A DNA stretch of 64,000 nucleotides from an uncultured Oscillospiraceae bacterium. Its GTDB lineage: Bacteria > Bacillota > Clostridia > Oscillospirales > Oscillospiraceae. A program made the translations under genes and the position numbers. This document shows, piece by piece, positions 1 through 8,230 of the stretch (position 1 is its first letter; the number at the start of each line of letters is the position of its first letter). The notes under the pieces were generated by a model. It did not search any database and was not told where the DNA came from. It saw nothing but the letters and a program-made list of their open reading frames with translations. The stretch is taken from NCBI GenBank assembly GCA_910579775.1, contig CAJTUE010000005.1, positions 62,001 to 126,000 on the forward strand. The letters run 5' to 3'.

Positions 1-670
1 CATGGTCACCCGCAACGGCACGGTGAAGCGCCTGCCTGTGGTGGCGCTGAAGAACATCCGCAACAACGGCATCCGCGCCCTGCGCATTGCCGAGGACGAC
101 GAGCTTATCGCCGTGCTGGAGACGGACGGGAAGCAGAAGATCTTTATCGCCACCCATAACGGTGCGGCGGTCTGCTTCCCCGAGACCGACGTGCGCGCCA
201 TGGGCCGGGACGCCACCGGCGTCCGGGGCATCAAGCTCCGGGAGGGGGATTATGTCATCGGCGCCGCCAAGGGTGAGCCGGGCAAGACCGTCCTCTCCAT
301 CACCGAAAAGGGCTACGGCAAGCGTACCGACATCGACGAATACCGCACCACCGGCCGCGGCGGCAAGGGCGTGCGCAACTACGCCGTCACCGAAAAAACC
401 GGAAGCGTGGTGGCGGTGCGCGCCGTGGACGGCAGCGAGGACCTCCTGATCGTCACCCAGAGCGGCATCCTTATCCGCACCCACGTGGACGCCATCCGCA
501 TGGCGGGCCGCGCCACCCAGGGCGTCATCGTCATGCGCTTTAAGGAGGAGGGCGACCGGGTCATCTCCATCGCCCTGGCCGAGCGGGACAACGACGCAGA
601 GGTGAGCCAGCCTGAGACCGACATGGAGCCGGTAGAGACCCCTGAGCTGCCCGACGAAGGGGAGCAATAA
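1..670 (+). CDS. gyrA: DNA gyrase subunit A, C-terminal part (cut by window start)
   Basis: The reading frame is open from the window edge to a TAA at 668-670, giving 222 visible residues. They match the C-terminal beta-pinwheel of GyrA, which wraps DNA around gyrase to allow negative supercoiling. Visible blade motifs include VRAMGRDATGVRGI, a later GRGGKGV that resembles the GyrA box, and MAGRATQGVIVMRF. An acidic tail rich in Glu, Asp and Pro ends the protein. The catalytic N-terminal half lies upstream of the window. ParC has a related domain but normally lacks such a clear GyrA box, so GyrA is preferred. Confidence 0.93.
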   Translation, partial: MVTRNGTVKRLPVVALKNIRNNGIRALRIAEDDELIAVLETDGKQKIFIATHNGAAVCFPETDVRAMGRDATGVRGIKLREGDYVIGAAKGEPGKTVLSITEKGYGKRTDIDEYRTTGRGGKGVRNYAVTEKTGSVVAVRAVDGSEDLLIVTQSGILIRTHVDAIRMAGRATQGVIVMRFKEEGDRVISIALAERDNDAEVSQPETDMEPVETPELPDEGEQ

Positions 671-703
671 ACCATTTGGAGAAATGAGAAGGAGAGACCT
701 GTT

Positions 704-1774
704 ATGGACCGCAAGTTGAGCAAGTTGACCGCCGTGCTGCTGGCCCTGTGCCTGGGGCTTACCGCCTGTGGCAAGGCCCCGTCCGACCAGGGGAGCGTCC
801 TGGACGGTCTGCTGAATAAGGGGGATGCCGTCGACGTAGACCCCACCACGTCTGCCGTCACCACCGAGCCCACCGACGCACCCCAGGACTGGAGCAAATA
901 CAACACCTACATCGACCTGGCCGACGAAATGGCGGACATGGAGGAGGTGCTGGGGGCTTACTTTAACGAGGTGCTCTATCAGGAGGAATTTGAACTGGCC
1001 GAGGGTGGGGACTACGCGGCCATTAAGGACGCGGTGCAGTTTTTCACCGGGCTTTCATACACCGTGGAAAAAGCGTTGGATTACGCCGATGAGGAGCCCT
1101 TTTACCCGGAGGCGGACGAGGCGGTGCTGGCCATGGGGGACAGTCCCGCCAAGGTCATGACCGCCCTGGATCACCTGGGCAGCTACATGCGCTTTGACGA
1201 CTTTGTGGAAGACGACATGGCCCGCGCCCCCGAGCTCCATGCCGAGCTGTGGGCCGCGCTGGAGACCTATGACCCGTATTATCCCGCCTTTCTGACCGCT
1301 CTGAACGACATGGCGGAGGCCAGCCGGGAGGACGACCTGAAGGAGCTGCTGGAGGCCGGGGAGCTGATCCGCTACAACACCCGGCTGATGGTCCAGATCG
1401 CCGAGGACATTCAAGACGGCATCTGGGTGCAGCTGGAGACGGCGGCCGCCGAGGCCGACCCCGAGGCTGAGTGGGAGCTGCCCGCCATCGACCCCACCGA
1501 CCTCTCCCCTCTCTTCGCCCAGTTCCAGACCACCTATGAGGACCTCACCGCCGCCCTGGACGACGAGACCCAGCGGGAAAAGATCTCTCTGTTTACCAGG
1601 CTGTCCGGAGATGAGAGCGTGAAGCTCTACACCAGCCGGGTGAATACCCTCTATGTAAAAATGGGCGCGCTGGCGCAGGCCCTCTTGGACGGCGCCGACT
1701 ACGCCGAGGCTTACGACGAAGTGGGCGAGGCCATTACGGAGATGATCAACACATACAATAACTACAACACCTAA
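704..1774 (+). CDS. Lipoprotein, possibly DUF3829-like
   Basis: A 356-residue secreted protein. The N terminus is a lipoprotein signal (positive start, hydrophobic run, LTAC lipobox with Cys about residue 22), followed by a Ser/Thr/Pro-rich linker. The mature part opens with YNTYIDLADEM and is mostly acidic and probably helical. The YNxYI start and the overall helical layout recall the DUF3829 (YiiG-like) lipoproteins, but this assignment is from memory of the family and no catalytic motif is visible. A ribosome binding site (GAAGGAGAG) precedes the ATG. It lies 33 bp after gyrA and 11 bp before rnhA. Function unknown. Confidence 0.7.
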   Translation: MDRKLSKLTAVLLALCLGLTACGKAPSDQGSVLDGLLNKGDAVDVDPTTSAVTTEPTDAPQDWSKYNTYIDLADEMADMEEVLGAYFNEVLYQEEFELAEGGDYAAIKDAVQFFTGLSYTVEKALDYADEEPFYPEADEAVLAMGDSPAKVMTALDHLGSYMRFDDFVEDDMARAPELHAELWAALETYDPYYPAFLTALNDMAEASREDDLKELLEAGELIRYNTRLMVQIAEDIQDGIWVQLETAAAEADPEAEWELPAIDPTDLSPLFAQFQTTYEDLTAALDDETQREKISLFTRLSGDESVKLYTSRVNTLYVKMGALAQALLDGADYAEAYDEVGEAITEMINTYNNYNT

Positions 1775-1785
1775 AAAGGGCATCC

Positions 1786-2223
1786 ATGAAAACAGTCACC
1801 ATCTACACCGACGGAGCCTGTTCCGGCAACCCCGGGCCCGGCGGCTGGGGGGCCATTCTCATGTATGGCCGCCACAAAAAGGAGCTGTCCGGGGGCGAGG
1901 TCCAGACCACCAACAACCGCATGGAGCTTTCCGGGGTCATCGCCGCTTTGGAGCAGCTGAAGGAGCCCTGCGTGGTGGAGCTTTACTCGGACAGCAAGTA
2001 CGTCATCGACGCCCTGGAGAAGGGCTGGGCCCGGTCCTGGCAGGCCAAGGGTTGGCGCAAGGCGGACAAAAAGCCCGCCCTCAACCCCGACCTGTGGGAG
2101 CGGTTGCTGGCGCTGTGCGACACCCACACCGTCAACTGCCACTGGGTCAAGGGCCACGCCGAGAACGAGTTCAACAACCGCTGCGATGAATTAGCGGTGA
2201 TGGAAAGCTTAAAGTTTAAGTAG
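1786..2223 (+). CDS. rnhA: Ribonuclease HI
   Basis: A 145-residue protein of normal RNase HI size. It cleaves the RNA strand of RNA-DNA hybrids such as R-loops and Okazaki primers. The acidic catalytic set is visible: Asp in IYTDGACSGNPGPGG, Glu in NNRMELSG, Asp in LYSDSKYV, and the C-terminal Asp in NNRCDELA, with the preceding His in WVKGHAENE. The basic handle region (GWARSWQAKGWRKADKK) found in E. coli-type RNase HI is present. The start follows the lipoprotein stop by 11 bp, suggesting co-transcription. Confidence 0.96.
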   Translation: MKTVTIYTDGACSGNPGPGGWGAILMYGRHKKELSGGEVQTTNNRMELSGVIAALEQLKEPCVVELYSDSKYVIDALEKGWARSWQAKGWRKADKKPALNPDLWERLLALCDTHTVNCHWVKGHAENEFNNRCDELAVMESLKFK

Positions 2224-2302
2224 GGTCCGATGCCCTCATCGGGCCACTGTGCCCACGTTGCGTATTTTCTGTGTAGGGCGTGGCTTCCCAGACGCGCCGC
2301 TC

Positions 2303-2331
2303 TGTAGGGGCGGGGGCCAAACCCGCCTACA
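2303..2331. repeat. Hairpin repeat family C, copy 1
   Basis: An inverted repeat with arms TGTAGGGGCGGG and CCCGCCTACA around a short loop, in the 140-bp gap between rnhA and the HD-domain gene. A near-identical hairpin occurs at 22419-22443, also between genes. It has no T-run, so it is not a standard terminator; it looks like a short dispersed REP-type element. Confidence 0.6.
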
Positions 2332-2363
2332 CAAACAGCCACACGATCAAGGAGGCGGCGTTT

Positions 2364-2951
2364 ATGCCCGACATGAAGGAAGAATTTGTCCAGATCTACC
2401 GGGAGAACATTGTCCGGGAAGGGGCGGATGCCCTGCTGGACTATCTGGAAAACAAGTCCGACTTTTTCACCGCCCCCGCCTCCGCCCGGTTCCACGGCTC
2501 CTACGCCGGGGGACTGTGCGAGCATTCGGTAAATGTGTATGATTGCCTTCAGGATTATCTCCAGCGCCCCAGAGTAGAAGAGCTGTACGGCCTGGAGTAC
2601 TCCCCCGAGACAGTGGCTATCGTGGCCCTGCTCCACGATCTCTGTAAGATCGGCTGCTACAAGGCGGGCACCCGCAACGTAAAAAACGACGCTACCGGCC
2701 AGTGGGAGAAGGTGGCCACCTTTAACTTTGAAGACCCTCTCCCCTACGGCCATGGGGAAAAGTCGGTGTATATCATCTCCGGCTTTATGCGCCTGACTCG
2801 GGAGGAGGCCATGGCCATTCGCTGGCACATGGGCTTTTCCGGTGCGGAGGACAAAAACCTGGTGGGCCGGGCCTTGGAAAAGTATCCCCTGGCCTTTGCC
2901 CTCAGCGTGGCCGACATGGAGGCCACCTATTTTCTGGAGGGAAAGGACTGA
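2364..2951 (+). CDS. HD-domain phosphohydrolase-like protein
   Basis: A 195-residue protein starting at the ATG preceded by AAGGAGG; the frame is open further upstream but runs into the hairpin repeat, so this start is preferred. It has an HD metal-binding signature: an early His in GGLCEHSVNVYD, the HD pair in VALLHDLCKIGCYK, and a further His in IRWHMGF. HD proteins hydrolyse phosphate esters or nucleotides, but the substrate cannot be told here. The region around the last His resembles small HD proteins of Firmicutes that act on nucleotides or RNA 3' ends. No membrane segment is visible. Confidence 0.75.
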   Translation: MPDMKEEFVQIYRENIVREGADALLDYLENKSDFFTAPASARFHGSYAGGLCEHSVNVYDCLQDYLQRPRVEELYGLEYSPETVAIVALLHDLCKIGCYKAGTRNVKNDATGQWEKVATFNFEDPLPYGHGEKSVYIISGFMRLTREEAMAIRWHMGFSGAEDKNLVGRALEKYPLAFALSVADMEATYFLEGKD

Positions 2952-2998
2952 ACGGGGTCGGACCCGGCATATAGACGGCAAGGCAAGGAGGCGGTTTT

Positions 2999-4177
2999 GT
3001 GCTTGATGAGTTGACCTGGCGGGAACGGGGCCGCCTCTGGCTGCGCCTGGGCTTGCGCCTGGGGGTGGCGATTGCAAGCGTCTGGCTGCTCCTGCGGGTG
3101 GGGCTGCCCCTGCTGAATCTGTTGATGCCTTTTGTGGCGGCGCTGATCCTGGCTTGGATGCTCAACCCCGCCATCCGCTTTTTACAAAAGAAGCTGGGCT
3201 GGAAGCGCAACGTCCTCTCCCTCGTTTTGGTGCTGGTGTGTATTTTTGTGCTGGGGGCGCTGGCGGCAGGACTGGTCTATTCCCTGGTGAGCCAGGTGAT
3301 CTCCTTTTTGCAGAACTGGCAGCCCCTCTGGGCGGACACCATGTACGCCCTGGACTCCATCACCGGGGCGCTGGAGGAATTTCTTAAGCCCCTCCCGGGG
3401 GAGACCTACGCCCAGCTCTCCGCTCTGCTGGAGCGGGCGGTGGGCTGGCTGGGGGATGTGGTGCCCCAGCTGCTGACCCGGGCCGCGGGGAGCGTGGGCA
3501 ATGTGGCCATGTCCCTGCCCGCCTGGACCATTGGCTTTGTGATCTTTTTAATGGCGTCGTATTTTATTTCCGCGGACTACCCCCATCTGCGCTTTAAGCT
3601 CACCCGAAGCATCCCCAAGGAGTTCCGGGGCTTCTTTTCCGACGTAAAGCGGGTGGCGGTAGACGCCTTCGGTGGCTATGTCAAGGCGGAGTTGATCCTC
3701 AGCGGCGTGATCTTTGTGATCCTTTTGGTGGGCTTTCTCGTCATGGGCGAGCCCTACGCCCTGTTGTTGGCCTTTATCTTGGGGGTAATGGATTTTATCC
3801 CCATCATCGGTTCGGGCACCGCCATGGTCCCCTGGGCGGTGATTGACGTGGCCCTGGGTAATTATCAGCATGCGGTGGGGCTTATGGTCGTGTGGGGGAT
3901 CATTGCCGTCTTTCGACGGGTGGCAGAGCCCAAGGTGGTGGGCGACCAGACCGGCCTCTCCCCCATCGCCAGCCTGGTGAGCATCTATGTGGGTATGCGT
4001 CTGGGCGGCGTGGTGGGCATGATTATGGGTCCTGTGGTGTGCCTGGTGGCCCTGTCCATTTTGCGCGGCGGCGTGCTGGACTCCACCTTTGCCGACCTGC
4101 GTCTGGCTATGACCGACATCATTGCTATCCTCAAGGGCGGTAAGGGGAAGGGCGGCAACAATTCAAAAAACGTGTAA
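2999..4177 (+). CDS. AI-2E family transporter (PerM/YdiK-like permease)
   Basis: A 392-residue integral membrane protein with about eight hydrophobic segments. The first pair lies near residues 18-55, and a large soluble section follows (about 90-160). The conserved motif region LLLAFILGVMDFIPIIGSG in the second half is typical of the AI-2E exporter/permease superfamily, which includes TqsA and sporulation protein YtvI. The start is a GTG 8 bases after an AAGGAGG, reading MLDELTWRER. The substrate is unknown; the autoinducer role is proven for few members. It stands between the HD gene and htrA. Confidence 0.85.
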   Translation: MLDELTWRERGRLWLRLGLRLGVAIASVWLLLRVGLPLLNLLMPFVAALILAWMLNPAIRFLQKKLGWKRNVLSLVLVLVCIFVLGALAAGLVYSLVSQVISFLQNWQPLWADTMYALDSITGALEEFLKPLPGETYAQLSALLERAVGWLGDVVPQLLTRAAGSVGNVAMSLPAWTIGFVIFLMASYFISADYPHLRFKLTRSIPKEFRGFFSDVKRVAVDAFGGYVKAELILSGVIFVILLVGFLVMGEPYALLLAFILGVMDFIPIIGSGTAMVPWAVIDVALGNYQHAVGLMVVWGIIAVFRRVAEPKVVGDQTGLSPIASLVSIYVGMRLGGVVGMIMGPVVCLVALSILRGGVLDSTFADLRLAMTDIIAILKGGKGKGGNNSKNV

Positions 4178-4304
4178 AGATTGGTCATAGTTCTGTCATA
4201 AATCTTGGTTATCCTAGGGCTTGTAAACCACAAAACGGTGTGTGGCGGACCGACGGGCCCGGTGACGCCGGCGTTTTGTTCCAACGACAAAGGAGTGACC
4301 AGAC

Positions 4305-5624
4305 ATGTATTACAGTGATTATAACCGGCCGGAAAACAGCCTTGCCCCCGGCAGCTTTTCCTTCCAGGCCCCGGAGCCGCCTGAAACGCCCAAGAAGAAG
4401 TCTCGGCTGGGGTTGAAGGTGACTGCCCTGCTGCTGGCCTGTGCCCTGGTGGGCGGCGGCGCGGGGGTGGGCGGCGCGATGCTCACCCGCACGGCGGTGG
4501 AGCGCGCCGCCGAGAACACCACCCTCTATCAGGGAGAGCGGGTGCCCACGGTGGTGAACCTCTCCAAGGTCAACGCCGGACAGAAGCTCTCCGCCGCCGA
4601 GGTCTACGCCTCCAACATCAACTCCGTGGTGGGCATCACCACCCAGATCACTACCAACATCTGGGGCCAGCAGGTGGCCCAGGCGGCCAGCGGCAGCGGC
4701 TTTGTCATCAGCTCCGACGGCTACATTCTCACCAATTACCACGTGATCGAGGACGCCACCTCCGTCTCCGTGCAGTTTAAGAACGGCGAAAAATATCCCG
4801 CCGTTATCGTGGGCGGCGAAGAGGACAATGATGTGGCCGTCCTCAAGATCGATGCTACCGGCCTTGCCCCTGTGGTGCTGGGCTCATCTTCCGACCTGGT
4901 GGTGGGCGAGGACGTGGTGGCCATTGGCAACCCTCTGGGAGAGATGACCTTCAGCGAGACCCGGGGGATCGTCTCCGCTCTGGATAAGCCCCTTACCATG
5001 TCGGACGGCACGGTGCTCAACGTGCTTCAGACCGACTGCGCCATCAACGCGGGCAACTCCGGCGGGCCCCTTTTTAACATGTACGGCCAGGTCATCGGCA
5101 TCACCAACGCCAAATATTCCCGCTCCGCCGGGTCTGACGAGGCGTCCATTGAGGGGATCTGCTTCGCCATCCCCATTGACGATGTGAACGGTATGATCCA
5201 GGACATTATCACCCACGGCTATGTCACCGGCAAGCCCTATGTGGGGGTGACCCTCCAGACGGTCAACGCCCAGGCCGCCGCCCGCTATGGCCGCCGGGGC
5301 GGGGCGTATGTCCAGTCTGTCGTGCCCGGCGCCGCCGCGGATAAGGCGGGGCTGGAGGTAGGCGACATCATCACCGCCGTGGACGATGAGGAGGTGGACG
5401 GCTCCGCCGCCTTTATCGCCATTAAGGACAAGCACAAGGCGGGGGATACCGTGACCCTCACCATCGACCGGGAGGCAAAGAAGATGACCCTGAAGCTCAC
5501 CTTCGACGAGCGCACTCCCGACGACCAGGTGGGCCAGCTCCCGGTGGAGGAGGATGGCAGCGGCGATTCCTATGATTACGGTGGGGGCGGCAGACAATGG
5601 GGCTATTTGCCCTTTGGCTGGTGA
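4305..5624 (+). CDS. S1C serine protease, HtrA/DegP type, with PDZ domain
   Basis: A 439-residue membrane-anchored protease of the cell-surface quality-control family. A cytoplasmic N-terminal tail of about 35 residues is followed by one membrane segment (VTALLLACALVGGGAGVGGAML). The trypsin-like domain shows the full triad: His in TNYHVIED, Asp in DNDVAVLKID, and Ser in GNSGGPLFN. A PDZ domain follows (about residues 305-395, including AADKAGLEVGDIITAVDDEEV), and the end is Gly-rich. This is the Firmicutes HtrA architecture. The ATG has an AAAGGAG site. The 127-bp upstream gap holds no clear promoter that I could fix. Confidence 0.93.
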   Translation: MYYSDYNRPENSLAPGSFSFQAPEPPETPKKKSRLGLKVTALLLACALVGGGAGVGGAMLTRTAVERAAENTTLYQGERVPTVVNLSKVNAGQKLSAAEVYASNINSVVGITTQITTNIWGQQVAQAASGSGFVISSDGYILTNYHVIEDATSVSVQFKNGEKYPAVIVGGEEDNDVAVLKIDATGLAPVVLGSSSDLVVGEDVVAIGNPLGEMTFSETRGIVSALDKPLTMSDGTVLNVLQTDCAINAGNSGGPLFNMYGQVIGITNAKYSRSAGSDEASIEGICFAIPIDDVNGMIQDIITHGYVTGKPYVGVTLQTVNAQAAARYGRRGGAYVQSVVPGAAADKAGLEVGDIITAVDDEEVDGSAAFIAIKDKHKAGDTVTLTIDREAKKMTLKLTFDERTPDDQVGQLPVEEDGSGDSYDYGGGGRQWGYLPFGW

Positions 5625-5641
5625 ATTTTACAAAAAACCCG

Positions 5642-5670
5642 TTGCAATCCTGGGATGAATCGTGTAGAAT
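5642..5670 (+). promoter_or_regulatory. Predicted vegetative promoter
   Basis: TTGCAA (5642-5647) and TAGAAT (5665-5670) are separated by 17 bp, about 30 bp upstream of the small gene at 5703. Confidence 0.55.
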
Positions 5671-5702
5671 AGAAGAAACTAAGCCGTAAGGAGGCGTTCT
5701 TC

Positions 5703-5906
5703 ATGAAAGTTGCTCGTTTTGTCCTTAAGGTCGTGGCTCTGGCGTTGACCACCGCCGCCGCTGTGTGCACCGTGATCGCCTTTTGGGACCAGATCATGGA
5801 CGGAGTAGGCGCCGTCGTCAATAAGATCCGCTCCCGCCGCCAGTATGCCGAGGGCTGCTGCATCCCCGGCGCGGAGGATGAGGATTACGCGGACTGGGAT
5901 GAGTAA
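5703..5906 (+). CDS. Small single-pass membrane protein, unknown
   Basis: A 67-residue protein with a strong ribosome binding site (TAAGGAGG) and its own likely promoter. Residues 5-28 form one hydrophobic segment (FVLKVVALALTTAAAVCTVIAFW), followed by a basic stretch (NKIRSRRQY), a CC pair, and a very acidic end (EDEDYADWDE). I do not recognise a family. The strong expression signals and the terminator downstream support a real gene. It is followed directly by a copy of repeat family B, so that element lies in its 3' untranslated region. Confidence 0.7.
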   Translation: MKVARFVLKVVALALTTAAAVCTVIAFWDQIMDGVGAVVNKIRSRRQYAEGCCIPGAEDEDYADWDE

Positions 5907-5919
5907 GAAGCGAAGCGCG

Positions 5920-6050
5920 AGTATAGACACATAGCCTCGGATGGACCGGAGCGAGGGGTGAATTGGTAAGCGGCCGCAGGCCGCGCGATTTACCCCGAGT
6001 CGGAGGGAAGCCGAGGCGTCATGTGTCCAATGCGAGCGTGACACGCTGGA
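5920..6050. repeat. Structured repeat family B, copy 1
   Basis: A 3'-UTR element between the small gene and its terminator. Outer arms GACACAT-GCCTCGG (5926-5940) pair with CCGAGGC-ATGTGTC (6011-6027). The inner hairpin is GCGGCC-GCA-GGCCGC (5970-5984). Unpaired parts GATGGACCGGAGCGAGGGG and CCCGAGTCGGAGGGAAGCC are nearly identical in copy 2 (about 36340-36470), while the inner stem there is GTGACC/GGTCAC, a set of compensatory changes. Confidence 0.7.
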
Positions 6051-6062
6051 AACCCCACCAAA

Positions 6063-6092
6063 AACCACCTGCCTTAGGCGGGTGGTTTTTTC
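6063..6092 (+). terminator. Rho-independent terminator
   Basis: Stem AACCACCTGCC / GGCGGGTGGTT closes on a short loop and runs into a T-run. It ends the transcript of the small gene at 5703, with repeat B in its 3' untranslated region. Confidence 0.9.
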
Positions 6093-6179
6093 TTGCATTT
6101 TCCCGGCTGAAATGGTACAATAAACTCAAATTTTTTGGGCGGGACTCCATGGCGGCCCCGCAAAGCCGAGGGAAAAGAC

Positions 6180-8219
6180 ATGAAATACGATTATTGGACC
6201 GTCGCTCCGGCAGAGGGGCGGAGGGTCTCCGGCGTGCCCGAGCTGGTGGGCCGGGTGCTGGCCGCCCGCGGCATCGTGGGCGAGGAGGCGGCACGGGACT
6301 TTTTGCGCTGTGACCCGGGGCTGTTTCAAGACCCGTTTCAACTCAAGGATATGGACAAGGCGGTGGCGCGGCTGCGCCTGGCGCTGGAGCGGGGGGAGAC
6401 TATTGCCATCTACGGGGACTACGACGTGGACGGGGTCACCTCTACCTGCCTGCTGTTCGACTTTTTTCGGCGCCGGGGGGCCAAGGCGCTGTGGTACATT
6501 CCCCGCCGCCTGGAGGACGGCTACGGCCTGAACCCCGGTGGTCTGAACGCTCTTAAGGCACGGGGAGCGGAGCTGGTGGTGACGGTGGACTGCGGCATCA
6601 CCGCCGTGGACGAGGTGGAATACGCCAAGAGCCTGGGCATGGAGGTCATTATTACCGACCACCACGCCTGCAAGGACGCGCTGCCCGACGCGGCGGCGGT
6701 CATTGACCCCCACCGTCCCGACTGCCCCTACCCGTTCAAGGGCCTGGCAGGGGTAGGGGTGGCGCTGAAGCTGGCCATGGCCCTGGGGGCGGACTGGAAG
6801 GACTATGTGGACCTGGCGGCGCTGGGCACGGTGGCGGACGTGATGCCCCTTCTGGAGGAAAACCGCGCCATTGTCCACCAGGGCCTGGCGGCCATCAACG
6901 CCGCGCCCCGGCCAGGCATCCGCGCGCTGCTGGACGCCGCGGGGTCGGAGGAAAAGGTCACCGCCGTTACCCTGGGCTACACGTTGGCTCCCCGCCTCAA
7001 CGCCGCCGGACGGCTGGGGGTGACCGAGGTCTCCATGGAGCTGCTGCTCAGCCCTGACGCAGCCCGGACCAAGCCGCTGGCGGAGGAGCTGTGCGAGTTG
7101 AACCGCCGGCGCCAGGGGCTGGAAGGGGACATTTTTAAGCAGTGCGTGAGCCGGGTGGAGACCGAGCTGGCGGAGGACGCCGCCATTGTGCTGGCCGGAG
7201 AGGGCTGGCATCAGGGGGTGGTGGGCATCGTGGCCTCCCGCCTGGCGGAGAGGTTCCACCGTCCCGCGTTTATGATTGCCGTGGACGTGATCCGGGGCAC
7301 GCGCATGGGCAAGGGCTCCTGCCGCAGCTACGGCGGGGTGTGTCTGTTCAACGCCCTGGAGAGTTGCGCCGATATTTTGGAGGGCTACGGCGGCCACGCC
7401 ATGGCGGCGGGGTTTACCGTGAAGGAGGAGAACATCCCTGCCCTGCGCGCCCGGCTGTGCGCCTGGGTGGCGGAGCACCGGGAGGAGAGCGGGGGCAGCC
7501 TGCTCCAGGTGGATGTGGAGCTGCCCGACACCTGCCGCCTCACCGTGGAGGAGGTGGCGGGGCTGGACCTGCTGGAGCCCTTTGGCGCGGGGAATCCAAA
7601 GCCGGTGTTTCTGCTGTCCCGGGCCAGCGTCACCGCCATGGACGAGGTCGGCATGGACGGCAAGCATCTGCGCCTGCGCCTGCAAAGCCGGGACGACAGG
7701 CTGGCGGCTATTTTCTTTTCTTATCCCAAGACGGCGTGGCATTACCACCCCGGCGACCAGATCGACGTGGCCTTCACCCCCCAGGTGAATGAATACCACG
7801 GCAAGCGCTCAGTCCAGCTGGTGCTCCAGGATGTGCGCAACGTGGCCGACGCCATCCACGAGCGCCAGCTCTACCTGCGTTACCGGCAGGGGGAGACCCT
7901 GGCCCCGCGGGAGGCCCGGGCGCTGATCCCCACCCGCTCGGAGTTTGAGGCCCTGTGGCGGTATCTGCGCGCGGAGGGGCCGCTGTGGATGGAATCCGCC
8001 CCCCATTTGTCTTATTGTCTGGCCCGGGCTATGGAGCATCAGGAGAGCCTGGGGCGCACCATGATCGCGCTGGAGGTGTTTGCCGAGCGGGGACTGCTTA
8101 CGCTGGAGGAGGCGGCCCGGGACCGGTTCAACGTTACCCTGCGGCCCCGGGGGGCCAAGGTGGACCTGGAGGAAAGCCCCATCCTGACGGCCCTGCGCGC
8201 TTGGGCCGGAGAAGGTTAG
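6180..8219 (+). CDS. recJ: Single-stranded-DNA-specific exonuclease RecJ
   Basis: A 679-residue 5'-to-3' ssDNA exonuclease used in recombination and mismatch repair. The DHH-family motifs are visible: the metal site in YGDYDVDGVTS, the Asp in VDCGIT, and the DHH motif in ITDHHACKD, with a DHHA1 region further on (GYGGHAMAAGFT) and an OB-like domain near residues 480-570. The ATG at 6180 is chosen because the longer frame would use a TTG without a clear ribosome binding site. It is 11 bp upstream of rel, an arrangement common in Clostridia, and likely starts the recJ-rel-racemase-methyltransferase operon. Confidence 0.96.
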   Translation: MKYDYWTVAPAEGRRVSGVPELVGRVLAARGIVGEEAARDFLRCDPGLFQDPFQLKDMDKAVARLRLALERGETIAIYGDYDVDGVTSTCLLFDFFRRRGAKALWYIPRRLEDGYGLNPGGLNALKARGAELVVTVDCGITAVDEVEYAKSLGMEVIITDHHACKDALPDAAAVIDPHRPDCPYPFKGLAGVGVALKLAMALGADWKDYVDLAALGTVADVMPLLEENRAIVHQGLAAINAAPRPGIRALLDAAGSEEKVTAVTLGYTLAPRLNAAGRLGVTEVSMELLLSPDAARTKPLAEELCELNRRRQGLEGDIFKQCVSRVETELAEDAAIVLAGEGWHQGVVGIVASRLAERFHRPAFMIAVDVIRGTRMGKGSCRSYGGVCLFNALESCADILEGYGGHAMAAGFTVKEENIPALRARLCAWVAEHREESGGSLLQVDVELPDTCRLTVEEVAGLDLLEPFGAGNPKPVFLLSRASVTAMDEVGMDGKHLRLRLQSRDDRLAAIFFSYPKTAWHYHPGDQIDVAFTPQVNEYHGKRSVQLVLQDVRNVADAIHERQLYLRYRQGETLAPREARALIPTRSEFEALWRYLRAEGPLWMESAPHLSYCLARAMEHQESLGRTMIALEVFAERGLLTLEEAARDRFNVTLRPRGAKVDLEESPILTALRAWAGEG

Positions 8220-8230
8220 GAGGGAGAAGC

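Noticed and set aside
5963..6313. Plus-strand frame across repeat B and the start of recJ
   Set aside because: It crosses a terminator and the recJ start in another frame and has no ribosome binding site.
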